Positions 1-9,428 of a stretch of 64,000 nucleotides of DNA are shown in pieces. The notes under the pieces are model-generated. The model ran no database searches. It saw only the letters and a list, made by a program, of their open reading frames with translations, and was not told the origin of the DNA. The DNA lies in contig JADKHS010000001.1 of the NCBI GenBank assembly GCA_016721605.1, forward strand, positions 1-64,000, in the 5' to 3' direction. A program made the position numbers and the translations under genes. Every line of letters starts with the position of its first letter. The first letter of the stretch is position 1. This DNA comes from Nitrosomonadales bacterium (GTDB lineage Bacteria; Pseudomonadota; Gammaproteobacteria; Burkholderiales; Gallionellaceae).

Positions 1-36
1 TATCCATCTCCCTGCTCAAAAGCAGGACAGCTGACA

Positions 37-1156
37 ATGACCCGTACTTCCAATATTTATCGACTGGTATCAAGGAGCTGTGAAGTTTGCGGCGTGATCC
101 GGTCATGATGGTATTAATCGCCTATACCTTCTCCGTGGCGATCTATATCGCCGCTACCGCAATGCCGGATTCTCTGCACAAGGCCGCGATCGCTATCGTG
201 GATGAGGACGGTTCGCCACTGTCGGGGCGCATAATCTCGGCTTTTTACGCTCCACACTTCATGTTACCGGTTCTGGTGTCGCTGAAGGATGTCGATCCGG
301 GCTTGGACACGGGCAGTTTTACGTTCGCGCTCGACATTCCTCCAGGATTTCAGCGTGACGTGCTAGCTGGTAGCTCTCCGACGATCCAACTTAACGTAGA
401 TGCCACGCGTATGAGCCAGGCTTTCACCGGCAGCAGCTATATCCAGCAGATCGTATTGGGCGAAGTCAATGAATTTATCCAGCGCTATCGGGGTAGTGCC
501 GCACCGCCGGTAGAGCTGTCAATGCGGGTACGTTTCAATCCCTCCCTTACACCAATCTGGTTCGGCTCGCTAATGGAGCTCGTCGGTAACCTTACCATGC
601 TATCGGTCATTCTAACCGGCGCCGCCCTGATCCGTGAACGCGAACACGGCACAATCGAACATCTGCTGGTTATGCCAGTTACACCCGGCGAGATCATGCT
701 GGCCAAGGTCTGGGCTATGGGGGTAGTGACCTTGTTGGCAGGTGCTTTCTCTCTGTTATTTATCGTACAGGGGCTGCTACAGGTGCCGATTGAAGGCTCG
801 ATAACGCTGTTCCTCTTTTGTGCCGCGTTGCATCTGTTTGCCACCACCAGGGCATCTTCATGGCAACGCTCGCGCGTACCATGCCTCAGTTTGGCCTTTT
901 GGTAGTCCTTATACTGCTGCCGATGGAAGTGCTATCGGGAGGTGCAACCCCACGCGAAAGCATGCCTAAAATCACGCAACATATAATGCTGGCCGCGCCA
1001 TCCACGCACTTTGTTTCCCTCGCCCAAGCCATTCTCTTCCGTGGGGCCGGATTCGAAATAGTATGGCCGCAAATACTTGCGTTAGTCATGATCGGAAGTG
1101 TCCTGTTTATTCTGTCTCTGCGCCGATTCCACAAATCTCTCAGCAGCCTAGCTTGA
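37..1156 (+). pseudogene. YhhJ-type ABC-2 transporter permease, decayed
   Basis: Intact relatives are inner-membrane permeases of YhhJ/RbbA-type efflux ABC systems. The reading frame starts at the ATG at 37 (MTRTSNIYRL), loses one base near 65-67 (CTGGGT read as CTGGT), meets a TGA at 81-83 where Trp is expected, and continues in frame from 87. About four bases are missing at 850/851, after which the end is read in another frame (MPQFG, LSGGATPRESMP, STHFVSLAQAILFRGAGFEIVWPQ), closely matching the YhhJ C-terminus. Periplasmic loop, membrane segments and the REREHGTIEHLLVMP segment are all recognisable. Three independent lesions, including a stop and a 4-base loss, argue for real pseudogenisation. 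The matching ATPase would lie upstream of the window. Confidence 0.8.
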
Positions 1157-1477
1157 AATACTTCCACCAGCGTAGTGATTGTCTACGTCGCAGCAGCGCC
1201 AGCATAGAGCTGGACTCTACCCAAAAGCAGAGAGGCGTCTCTTGGGAATTAAAATTAGTGCATAAGCTTCATTTTGTTGCGGCAAATACATGAGAATGTT
1301 TACCTTATTGTTTCTGTCACTGAGCAAACCACGTCATTTGTTCTATCCTGGATAAATAATACCGCTTTAAATTGATAGCTATATATCTGCTTTTTAAATA
1401 CAAAACAGTAAAGGGCCAGTACAAATGGCCCCCAAAACTTTCGTAAACCAATATTCTTAGCCGTATGCTAAGAAATT
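1157..1477. other. Intergenic, no gene seen
   Basis: Space between the end of the permease pseudogene and the 3' end of the convergent haloperoxidase gene. It is AT-rich towards 1477. I see no RNA gene or clear terminator; the open frame at 1063-1293 has no recognisable protein character. Confidence 0.4.
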
Positions 1478-2899
1478 TTAGTCGTCAGAATGACCATTCT
1501 CCTCTTCACCGAAAAGCTTCTGCGATTTTTTCCAAGCTTGTGTACCAATTTCACGTCCTATTTTACGGGATTCCAAATCGCCATCTATGAAGTGAATACC
1601 ACCGAAACGCCGGGAAATACCGGCTTCATCAGCCGCATCACTAAATGTTGCCCAGTACAAGACCGTATCCTTTGATGGTACCAAACCTGGCTCAACGCGT
1701 GATGAGCCAGCCGGAATCGTAACGCTGCCACCAAAACTGTCGTTTTTGGTAAACAATTTCAATGTCTCAGCAGCTGCGGCGCTAAATATGCTGTGTCCAG
1801 ATACATATTCTGAGAATGGTGGCGTAACCACATCGGCTGCTTGATACGGTTTCCAGTTTGCACCATCAATTGAACCCTGCCAAGACTGTACGGTTTGCCC
1901 TGCAAAAAGCAGATTAATTGCGGTAACCGGCCTTACATAATCAAAGAAACGCTTCGCATCCCAACTCGCAATACTGGCATCCAATACCGCATTGGTCATG
2001 GCGAAGAACATTTTGACATCTTGGTCTACCGTATGATGGTCGCGGTCTGATACAAGTTCAGCAAACAGGGCCCAATGTCCAGGAGGAAGTTCAGACGATG
2101 GACCATCAGCCCAATATTCGGCGATGACTTTTTTCTCATCAGTTAAATGGGCGCTGTATTCCAAAACTTGCAGCGCTTGAAGATCGTACCGGGCTGGTTC
2201 AGTGTAAAAGTCAGCGGGATTCGGCAAGGTTTTGCGGTATTGGCTACCGGACTTTAAGGCGTATGGAGTCACATTTCCCCAATGCGGCGTAATAAATTTT
2301 TGTACGTTAGCGCCTATTTGCAGTGGCTGCCAACGGTTGGGATCATTAATCGTTGTCGGTGTATTGACTGGTGCATAGCCAGTGTAATCTGAATATGCGC
2401 CTGGATTCAAATCACCCAATTGATTAGAGCCGTCGTGATGGCGAAAATCTAACACGGCTTTGGCTGCGGAATGACCTATGCCCGCGGGTGTTACAACGTT
2501 AATACTATTATCGTTAGCGTCATAACCCAAGGTGGCCATTAAAGCATTAAATTTTGCCACTTCGGTTGGAAAAAGATCAGACAAACATTTGTGAGCTGCG
2601 TAACTAATTGCTTTTTCTTTATTGGCAACGGTACGCTCACTACTGGGAAGGCGAGTTTTTTTGACAAAATGCGCACCTTTAGCTTTATTGTCATAAGCTG
2701 TCCAAGCATCGTACATACAGGTGTGGGTAATTGCCAATGATCTGGCAACTATCGGCGGACCAGGGTGAGTAGTTCGTATAGCATCCAGCGCGGCTTCATT
2801 CCATTTGGTTACTACAGTATTACCAGCTGAAAATGCTGTTTGGGTAGCTGCAAGCAAAACCATTGCAGATGTATAACTTATTGTTTTTATAATTTTCAT
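1478..2899 (-). CDS. Vanadium-dependent haloperoxidase-like (PAP2 superfamily) secreted protein
   Basis: 473 residues with an N-terminal signal peptide (about residues 1-25, ending AFSAG). The vanadate/phosphate-binding pattern of the PAP2-haloperoxidase superfamily is visible: K316 with RP at 323-324 (KRFFDYVRP), SGH at 367-369 (EYVSGHSIF) and an Arg followed by GGIH at 433-436 (RRFGGIHFIDGD). The predicted role is therefore a periplasmic or exported oxidative or phosphatase-like enzyme; halide oxidation is not demonstrable from sequence. The ATG at 2899 has a GGGAG ribosome site. No obvious operon partner: the next gene in the same direction is the bufC remnant, about 190 bases upstream. 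Confidence 0.85.
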   Translation of the reverse strand: MKIIKTISYTSAMVLLAATQTAFSAGNTVVTKWNEAALDAIRTTHPGPPIVARSLAITHTCMYDAWTAYDNKAKGAHFVKKTRLPSSERTVANKEKAISYAAHKCLSDLFPTEVAKFNALMATLGYDANDNSINVVTPAGIGHSAAKAVLDFRHHDGSNQLGDLNPGAYSDYTGYAPVNTPTTINDPNRWQPLQIGANVQKFITPHWGNVTPYALKSGSQYRKTLPNPADFYTEPARYDLQALQVLEYSAHLTDEKKVIAEYWADGPSSELPPGHWALFAELVSDRDHHTVDQDVKMFFAMTNAVLDASIASWDAKRFFDYVRPVTAINLLFAGQTVQSWQGSIDGANWKPYQAADVVTPPFSEYVSGHSIFSAAAAETLKLFTKNDSFGGSVTIPAGSSRVEPGLVPSKDTVLYWATFSDAADEAGISRRFGGIHFIDGDLESRKIGREIGTQAWKKSQKLFGEEENGHSDD

Positions 2900-3088
2900 T
2901 AATTAACTCCCTATTATATTTTAATTAAATTACCATTTTTTCCGCACACTTCAGCATGTGCGGTCTTACGTCATAATTAACTCTGAGTTACTGAAGATGC
3001 CCAAAGCTAAATTACCGTAATCGTTTTTCCAACCATGTATCAGCCAACATTTGAAAAAACATTCGCAAGATACAACCTCAGCCCCAAA

Positions 3089-3313
3089 TTAATCAGAAAC
3101 GCCAAATATTCCGGCAGATGTGACACTTCGTAACAACGCCTTGCCAAGCGTGATAACGGTGTCATACAGATTGCCACAATAATTATTGCGATAAACTTCG
3201 ATGGCGATGGCGACAGAATAATTCTGGTAACTCGTATCAATTCGCGACGATGGCTCCTCGCCACGCACGATGGCGCGGGCAAAATCGGATAGGTCGTCAT
3301 TTAACAGAAGCAT
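3089..3313 (-). pseudogene. bufC: Truncated BufC/HvfC-like DUF2063 protein
   Basis: 74 residues that look like the N-terminus of the DUF2063 (HvfC/BufC/MbnC-like) partner of MNIO enzymes: an FARAIVRGEEP opening and the diagnostic VYRNNYCGNLYDTV. Family members are roughly 250 residues. Here the frame jumps from DTVITLG to a short tail (ALLRSVTSAGIFGVSD), as if most of the middle were deleted. The start at 3313 overlaps the bufB 3' end by 17 bases, as expected for a co-translated partner. The remaining fragment should not be able to recruit the precursor peptide to BufB. The 2900-3088 gap beyond it has no clear gene. Confidence 0.6.
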
Positions 3314-4157
3314 GGTATTCCTCTAACCGTTGCTGCGCTTTTTCCGCTTCACCCTTCAGTATTGCTAACACAGGTATGTCGCTGTCCCATTCGATCAGCG
3401 TTGGGCGAAGCCCGATGTGTTGCAAGGCAAATTCATATAACTCCCACACCTCGGCGCATACTTGGGTGCTATGCGTGTCTACCAGACAGCCGTCCCTTAT
3501 GCTGTGTCCAGCGAGGTGGTATTCCGCTACCGCTTTAGCCGGAAGTGTCTGGATAAAAACCTTGGCATCCACACCCAGGTTTCGTGCATTTACATACAGG
3601 TTGTTGACATCGAACAGGATGGCACAGCCAGTTCGTTGTGATAATTCAGATAGAAATTCGCCCTCGCTCATTTCACTGTGTGTGAAAGACAAGTAGCTGG
3701 ACAGGTTTTCCACCAGTAGTCGGCGACCAAGTTTTTCCTGCACCTGGTCAACACGTCTTGCCACATGAAAAAGCGCCTCTTGGGTATAGGGAAACGGAAG
3801 CAAGTCGTTGATGGCCATGGAGCCATTGATTGTCATGTCTGGCACAGAATTCCAGCACAAATGTTCTGACACGGCAGCAGGTTGTACCACATCACAAAGA
3901 CGACACAACGCAGATAAATGCGCCTGGTCCAACGGCGCAGTCGAAGCCAGCCCCATGCCAACGCCATGCAAGCTGACGGGATAGTGGCCGCGCACCTTGA
4001 GTAAGGGCTGTAGGGACTCACCGCCCCCGAAAAAATTCTCGTTATGCACTTCCACCCAGCCGAGCTTGGGCAGTTTCTCCAGCACCTCACAATAGTGGGG
4101 CGCCCGCAACCCGATACCGGCGGTACACGGTAAATAATCGCTTGCGGGCTTTCCCAT
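3297..4157 (-). CDS. bufB: BufB-type multinuclear non-heme iron oxidative enzyme (DUF692/MNIO)
   Basis: 286 residues of the DUF692 family, a TIM-barrel di-/tri-iron enzyme related to MbnB and TglH. Family members modify cysteine residues of RiPP precursors. Visible family landmarks are GIGLRAPHYCEVL, EVHNENFFGGG, SLHGVGMGL, SEHLCW, LVENLSSYLSF, LFDVNNLYVNA, YHLAGHS and VDTHSTQVCAEVWELYEFAL, which carry the His/Asp/Glu/Asn metal ligands. Its ATG overlaps the bufA stop as TAATG, so the two are translationally coupled. Context (DUF2282 precursor before, DUF2063 remnant after) makes it a bufferin-maturation enzyme. Confidence 0.9.
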   Translation of the reverse strand: MGKPASDYLPCTAGIGLRAPHYCEVLEKLPKLGWVEVHNENFFGGGESLQPLLKVRGHYPVSLHGVGMGLASTAPLDQAHLSALCRLCDVVQPAAVSEHLCWNSVPDMTINGSMAINDLLPFPYTQEALFHVARRVDQVQEKLGRRLLVENLSSYLSFTHSEMSEGEFLSELSQRTGCAILFDVNNLYVNARNLGVDAKVFIQTLPAKAVAEYHLAGHSIRDGCLVDTHSTQVCAEVWELYEFALQHIGLRPTLIEWDSDIPVLAILKGEAEKAQQRLEEYHASVK

Positions 4158-4420
4158 TACATGGTTTTTAGGGTGCCACCAGCAATCTTGTCACAAGTGC
4201 CTTTGGGTACGGCGATGAAGTCTTGAGCATCATTGTTTTTAGTGGCTTGGCCCGCACAGGAATGCGCGCTCTTGTTACTGGAGCAGTCATTCTTGCCTGC
4301 CTTAGCGATTCCAAAACATTGTTCCATATCCGTTTTTTTGCCTGCGGCACTGGCATTACTGGCCAGTCCAAGTGCTAGCAAACTACCGATTGCTGCTGAT
4401 AAGATTTGACGGTTGTTCAT
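4157..4420 (-). CDS. bufA: Bufferin-type precursor peptide (DUF2282)
   Basis: 87 residues: signal peptide MNNRQILSAAIGSLLALGLA ending at ASAA, then a short mature part with the four conserved cysteines of DUF2282 proteins (QCFGIAKAGKNDC, HSCAG, KGTCDKI). In characterised relatives the cysteines are modified by the adjacent MNIO enzyme and the product buffers periplasmic copper; the same role is inferred here. I place the start at the ATG at 4420, which has an AAGGA site seven bases upstream, and not at the longer frame beginning at 4501, because only the shorter form begins with a proper signal peptide. Confidence 0.85.
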   Translation of the reverse strand: MNNRQILSAAIGSLLALGLASNASAAGKKTDMEQCFGIAKAGKNDCSSNKSAHSCAGQATKNNDAQDFIAVPKGTCDKIAGGTLKTM

Positions 4421-4504
4421 AGTAAAATTCCTTTTGTTGGTGGATAAACTAGGAGATCCTGTCTCCTGGTTCGTTAGGTCGGGAAAAGGAAGCAAATACA
4501 CTTA

Positions 4505-4530
4505 GTCGAAGAAAGCCAGACTTTCTTACA
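4505..4530 (-). promoter_or_regulatory. Candidate ECF-sigma promoter of the buf operon
   Basis: Read on the minus strand, TGTAAG (4530-4525) is followed after 16 bases by CGAC (4508-4505), resembling the GTAAC/CGAA-type elements used by ECF sigma factors that often control buf operons. It lies about 85 bases before the bufA start. The spacer holds an AGAAAG/CTTTCT inverted repeat. No sigma/anti-sigma pair is encoded nearby, so this is only a motif match. Confidence 0.25.
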
Positions 4531-4849
4531 ACCAAATACACAGACTTAAATTTATTTTCTTAATACCCGCATAAAGGTCGAATTGCATCCCCGATTGACT
4601 CGACATATCTACGTCGTATCCAATTCGAGAACCCCAAGACGGGTAAGACACAAGTATTTCTCACCAACAATTTCTTTTTCCGGCAACCACCATCTGCGCG
4701 CCTATAAGCGTCACTGACAAGTGGTACTGTTTATCAAAAGGATCAAGCAGGATCTGCGTATCAAGAAGTGCTACGATAATTCAGAAAATTCGATAAGCTT
4801 GCAAATGTTAAGTGGTAAAAATCAGCAATTAAAGCATTTAAGTTAAACA
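4531..4849. other. Intergenic between bufA and ygfX
   Basis: Upstream region of the buf operon and downstream region of ygfX. No open frame with protein-like character and no RNA gene were recognised. Confidence 0.4.
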
Positions 4850-5266
4850 CTAACTTCCCCATCTGAGCAACACTCGTAACTGCCGGAAAGCTTCAACATC
4901 CAGGCTGTCCGGCAGGATAATGACGCTACGCGCTAAGTGCCTCCCTTGCGGCAACACATTCAGTACTGTGATATATGGAGTGACCAGACTATCGGCCAAT
5001 ACCCGCGCAGTCACTTGATCCCCATTGCGCGCAACCAACAGGATCATGTCTCCGTCCAACAGTAGCGTTTTGTTAGAAGATAACGCTAACAGCCAGGCAT
5101 CATGCCATACGTGATACAGCATGCTGGTTAACACGAGTGAAGCCAGTAGTATCTTCGCCCATAATGGCAAAGCCAATGGAACCAGCACCGCTAGCGCAGC
5201 GCCATGCGAAGCAACCAATGCGATTGTAAAATAAATGGAAGGGTGAAGATTAAACTGCCGTTGCAT
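4850..5266 (-). CDS. ygfX: YgfX-family membrane protein
   Basis: 138 residues with two adjacent hydrophobic segments (about residues 12-33 and 37-53), then the conserved WLL...G.L.L..DG region and a basic C-terminal part ending FRQLRVLLRW, typical of the YgfX (formerly CptA) family. In enterobacteria YgfX is an inner-membrane protein encoded with SdhE; no sdhE is present here. It starts at the ATG at 5266. It is probably independent of the rluB gene that precedes it on this strand. Confidence 0.7.
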   Translation of the reverse strand: MQRQFNLHPSIYFTIALVASHGAALAVLVPLALPLWAKILLASLVLTSMLYHVWHDAWLLALSSNKTLLLDGDMILLVARNGDQVTARVLADSLVTPYITVLNVLPQGRHLARSVIILPDSLDVEAFRQLRVLLRWGS

Positions 5267-5343
5267 AGTTACTTCCTGGCAATTCGAAATATCTTCAAGG
5301 AAAAATCAGAGCTTGGCGCCTATTTCAGGGACGCACTTTATTT

Positions 5344-6275
5344 TTAAACGGGCGTTGTACTACGACGTGGATCTGTCTTGCGATGGGGAGCGGCGCTTAT
5401 GTCAGTGCCTATTTTTTTATTTTTATGGCTTGCATTCATCATTCCATTATCAAACTTTCCGGCCTTGCTTCCAGTCCATTCAGCGACTTTCTCCGTGACA
5501 GGTTTCGATTCCATGCCCACCCAGTCAAGAATTTGGGTCACCTCTCCTGTGCCGAGTTCTGCCAGCGTGCCTCGTTTCAAGCGAGGCGGCAGATTAACGA
5601 TGCCGAAGCGCACACGTATTAAACGGCTAATAGGCAAACTTAGCGCCTCGAAGGTACGGCGCACAATGCGATTGCGCCCTTCCTTTAACATCAGGCGATA
5701 CCAGTGGTTGTAGCCCTCCCCTCCTTCGTCGGTAAGCCTCTCAAATTTCACCGGTCATCCTCCAAGGTGATTCCTTCCTTCACCATCTGCTCCATCTGCT
5801 CATCAGTCATACTGCCCTGCACGCGCACAGCGTATTCGCGTTCCACTTCAAAGCGTGGGTGCATAAGACGGTTAGCCAGATCACCAGAGGTAGTAAAAAT
5901 CAACAACCCACTGGTATTAAAATCGAGCCGCCCGATGGCAATCCATTTCATACCTCTCAACTTAGGTAATTTGTCAAACACGCTCACACGCTTTTCCGGA
6001 TCATCGCGACTAACAATCTCGCCTGCCTGCTTGGGATACAGCAATACACGCGGCAAATTATTGTTACTTGTTTTAAGGTTAACAATGCGCTTGTCTGCAC
6101 GTACTACGTCATCTTCGGTCACACGCATACCCAGCGTGGCCACTTCTCCGTTCACTGTTACGCGGCCAGCGGAAATCCATTCTTCCATAGTACGACGGGA
6201 ACCCAAGCCGACTTGCGCCAATACCTTCTGCAAGCGCTCGCCTTGTTGTTCTGGTTGCTTTACCTGTTCGTTCAT
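5344..6275 (-). CDS. rluB: 23S rRNA pseudouridine synthase RluB, split by a frameshift
   Basis: Makes a pseudouridine in domain V of 23S rRNA. The first part (6275-5748) has the S4 RNA-binding domain (GERLQKVLAQVGLGSRR) and the catalytic GRLDFNTSGLL with its Asp. It ends GITLEDDR-stop. The second part (5751-5344) continues the protein exactly (VKFERLTDEGGEGYNHWYRLMLKEGRNRIVRR) in another frame, consistent with loss of one base in the expected GATGGNCCGGTG near 5752. The two frames overlap as GTGA, so reinitiation at the GTG is conceivable. The C-terminal tail after about residue 250 is basic and unstructured, as in other RluB proteins. The start overlaps recR as ATGA. Confidence 0.85.
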
Positions 6276-6871
6276 CCCGTCACCTCTCGTCTTTCCAACA
6301 CGGCTTGCGCCAGCGTACCGCTATCCACATGTTCCAATTCGCCACCCACTGGCAGCCCGCGCGCGATGCGCGACACTTTAATGCCCTGCGCACATAGCAA
6401 AATAGTAATGTAATGGGCAGTGGCATCACCTTCGACGGTGAAATTAGTGGCGAGTATCACTTCACATGTATTTTCCTGTGCCCGCCTAACAAGGCGTTCA
6501 AGGTGCAACTCACGCGGACCGATGCCATCCAGTGGAGAAAGCCGTCCCATCAGCACAAAATACATACCGCGATAGCACTGCGCCTGTTCCATCATGAGCA
6601 AGTCGGCTGGCATCTCCACAACACACAGCAGGCTAGCATCACGCTTGGGCGAACGGCATAAAGCGCAAATTTCTTCTTCGGCAAAATTATTACACTTGGC
6701 ACAATGATGGATGCTTTCCACAGCATGTCCAAGCGCCCGTGCCAGCCGCAATGCGCCTGACTTGTCGCGTTGCAACAAGTGGTATGCCATACGCTGCGCA
6801 GATTTCGGTCCAACACCGGGCAGACAGCGCAAGGCGGCTATCATTTCTTCCAGACTAGAAAGCGTATTCAT
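6272..6871 (-). CDS. recR: Recombination mediator RecR
   Basis: 199 residues, the normal RecR length. It contains the N-terminal helix-hairpin-helix (RCLPGVGPKSAQRMAYHLL), the four-cysteine zinc finger (CAKCNNFAEEEICALC) and a Toprim domain (LLCVVEMPADLLMMEQ, GDATAHYI). With RecO and RecF it loads RecA on single-stranded gaps. It is the third gene of the classical dnaX-ybaB-recR block and overlaps rluB by four bases (ATGA). Confidence 0.97.
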   Translation of the reverse strand: MNTLSSLEEMIAALRCLPGVGPKSAQRMAYHLLQRDKSGALRLARALGHAVESIHHCAKCNNFAEEEICALCRSPKRDASLLCVVEMPADLLMMEQAQCYRGMYFVLMGRLSPLDGIGPRELHLERLVRRAQENTCEVILATNFTVEGDATAHYITILLCAQGIKVSRIARGLPVGGELEHVDSGTLAQAVLERREVTG

Positions 6872-6898
6872 TCAACTACTAAAAATATTGTGGTATTT

Positions 6899-7225
6899 TC
6901 AGAACGGCAAGCTCATGCCGGGCGGCAGATTCATGCCTGCCGTGAAGCCACCCATTTTTTGTTGGGTCACTGCAGCAACCTGTTTCATCGCATCATTCAT
7001 TGCCGCCACGATCAAATCTTCCAGCATTTCCTTATCGTCTGATAACAAGCTGTTATCCAGCATCACGCGGCGTACATCGTGGGCACAGGTCATAACTACT
7101 TTTACCATGCCGGAACCGGCTTGGCCTTCTACTTCGACTGTGGCCAGCTCATCCTGCGCTTTTTTCATGTTCTGTTGCATCTGCTGGGCTTGTTTCATCA
7201 TCCCGGCCAATCCGCCCTTCATCAT
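6899..7225 (-). CDS. ybaB: YbaB/EbfC nucleoid-associated protein
   Basis: 108 residues: MMKGGLAGMMKQAQQMQQNMKKAQDELA followed by VEGQAGSGMVKVVMTCAHDVRRV and C-terminal LPPGMSLPF, the standard YbaB/EbfC layout. It forms a dimeric DNA-binding protein with tweezer-like helices. The conserved position between dnaX and recR supports the call. Start ATG at 7225 with GGAGG in the short gap behind dnaX. Confidence 0.95.
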   Translation of the reverse strand: MMKGGLAGMMKQAQQMQQNMKKAQDELATVEVEGQAGSGMVKVVMTCAHDVRRVMLDNSLLSDDKEMLEDLIVAAMNDAMKQVAAVTQQKMGGFTAGMNLPPGMSLPF

Positions 7226-7243
7226 GTCTATACCCTCCTTAAT

Positions 7244-8861
7244 TTATTGTATTGATTTGATCGTTTCTTCAAGTATCTGAGCGCCTAATTGTGCCTGTGC
7301 CTCACGCACAAATGGGTCTTGCATAATGGCCTCAACTGCGTGTTGCTGACGTGTATGTTTCAATTGCTGTTCGACCGCAGCTGGAGTAGCCCCGTTGTTC
7401 ACACCTAACGTAACCGACAATCGTACGGACTGAACGAAATAATCGGTAAGAGCGACCTGCAGTTTTTCCTGGGCCATTTTATTGGTCAACAAATGTTTGT
7501 GCTGCGGCGCTAAAACTAAAGTTAACCGCCCATCAACAAAGCTTTCCAGCGTGCAATGTTTCGCCAATTCGCGCCATACCTTGCACATTCAGTTGTGCTA
7601 ATAATGTGCTCCAATCAAGAGCCACAGAAGCAGTTTCTACTGGATTGACTGGTGGTGAAATAGTTTGAATAGGTTGCGGTTGCTGCTTCGGCTCTGGCGC
7701 AGGTATCGCAGTAATGTGAGCCAGCGGCGATGCCGTCACTTCAGCTGTGCGCTGTTCCGACATCGCCTTGGTGCCAGCCGGCCTGAATGCCAACATGCGC
7801 AACAACGTCATCGTAAAGCCAGCATATTCATCAGGCGCAAGGTCAATTTCATTACGCCCGTGTATGGCAATCTGATAATACAATTGAATTTCTTCTGCGC
7901 TAAAGCTCTGCGCCAGTTCCAGTAAGCGCGTTCGCTCCGGCTCATCTTCTGCGATGGTTTGCGGCACCGTTTGCGCCAGAGCAACACGGTGCAACAGCGT
8001 CGCCAAGTCTTGCAAGGCAGCATCAAACGCCAAGCTGCGGCTTTGCATATCGTCAGCTATACGCAGCAAACCGACTCCGTCCCGCGCCAGCAATGTTTGC
8101 AACACGTCATACAGATAACTCTGGTCAATCGCGCCCAACATATTACGGACCGTCGCCTCATCAACTCTGGAATCGGAATAAGCAATGGCTTGATCGAGCA
8201 AGCTTAACGCATCGCGCATACTGCCCTGCGCCGCACGGGCCAGCAATGCCAGCGCTGCGATTTCAAACGTGATGTCTTCCTGCCCCAGCACATACTCCAA
8301 GTGTGTGACGATTAACGCGGGTGGCAACTGTTTCAGATTGAACTGCAAACAGCGCGACAGAACAGTGACAGGGATTTTTTGCGGGTCAGTTGTGGCGAGA
8401 ATAAATTTGACGTGCGCGGGCGGCTCTTCCAATGTTTTCAACATCGAGTTAAACGCTGCCTTGGAAAGCATATGTACTTCGTCAATCAGATAAACCTTGT
8501 AGCGTCCCAATGTGGGCAGATATTGCGCGTTATCCAGTACTTCGCGCATATTATCAATGCCGGTATTAGACGCCGCATCCAATTCAATGAGATCAACAAA
8601 ACGTCCACTGTCGATTTCCGTGCAAGCGCTACAAATTCCACACGGTGTAGCGGTAATGCCACTGACGCAATTTAAGGATTTTGCAAAAATGCGCGCGATG
8701 GTGGTTTTGCCCACGCCGCGCGTGCCAGTAAACAAATAGGCGTGATGTAAACGATTTTGTGTCAGCGCATTGCTTAATGCCTGCACAACATGCTTTTGCC
8801 CCGCCAATTGCGCGAAGATCTTAGGCCGCCATTTGCGCGCTAGGACAGAAGTTACTGACAA
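7244..8861 (-). CDS. dnaX: DNA polymerase III subunits gamma/tau (DnaX), frame break near codon 428
   Basis: Clamp-loader ATPase. Residues 1-370 hold Walker A (GTRGVGKTT), the zinc-binding cysteines (CVSGITATPCGICSAC), Walker B (LIDEVHML) and the SRC motif (LSRCLQF). The first frame ends at 442 codons (7533); homology moves to a second frame at MAR|ELAKHCTLESFVDGRL and runs to 7244, giving a tau-like total of about 540. The shift needs a 2-base loss or 1-base gain. No A-AAA-AAG slippery sequence is at the junction, so a lesion or read error is likelier than programmed frameshifting. Start is TTG at 8861: an in-frame stop lies six bases upstream, and MSVTSVLARKWRP fits the family. Confidence 0.92.
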
Positions 8862-8874
8862 AATTTACGTTGTC

Positions 8875-9403
8875 TCAAAAATGGTAGGCAAGGCGAATTT
8901 GGCTAAAATTGATGCCTGGGTTTGGGGTTTTAATTGAACCATTAGATAGATGCTGAAAACGATAGCCCAGATCAAACTGCTTCCGATCCCCGAAGCGCAA
9001 GCCTGCACCAAGATGATCACCAAATTGAAAAGCGGTACTAAATCTACGGTCAGCATTGATATGAATATCGGAAATCAGATGAACTCCGATCCCTGCTTCC
9101 AGGTATGGCGCCAAGCCGGAAAGATTTTTCTGTTGCAGGCGAAATATCGGAGTAAAACCAATATCTGTAATGTTGTGATTACTACCCGCACTGTTTTGGC
9201 CGTTCCAACGTCCAGCTGAAGCTTCCCAGTAACCAGTCACCAACCAATTGCCGTCGGTAAACCACTTCTTTTCCCAATCCCATTGGGCGCCGATACGCGC
9301 CATATTGGTTTTATCGCCACTTCCAATCTCAGCGGAAACACCATCTATACTACACATTCCCAGTTAACAATAACGCACCGATCAGTACACAGATCTTTTT
9401 CAT
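8875..9403 (-). CDS. pagL: Lipid A 3-O-deacylase (PagL) with a frameshift in the signal peptide
   Basis: Outer-membrane beta-barrel hydrolase that removes the 3-O-acyl chain of lipid A. The barrel is complete: WYWEASAGRWNG-type strands, LEAGIGVHLISD, GAGLRFG and the active-site FQHLSNGSIKTPNPGIN (His-Ser), ending AYHF with terminal Phe. The ATG at 9403 with a GGAG site opens a signal peptide (MKKICVLIGALLLTGNV) that runs into TAG; the mature part continues in another frame from about 9357 (CSIDGVSAEIG). A small indel therefore separates signal and barrel. It ends 13 bases before dnaX. Confidence 0.8.
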
Positions 9404-9428
9404 TGTCACTCCATCCTTCGAATAAGGA

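Noticed and set aside
5704..6381. 225-codon open frame antisense to rluB/recR
   Set aside because: Serine/arginine-rich shadow; both sense genes are certain.
7533..7588. Programmed -1 frameshifting in dnaX
   Set aside because: No A AAA AAG heptamer or similar at the junction, the required shift has the wrong sign, and many other genes in the window show similar indels.
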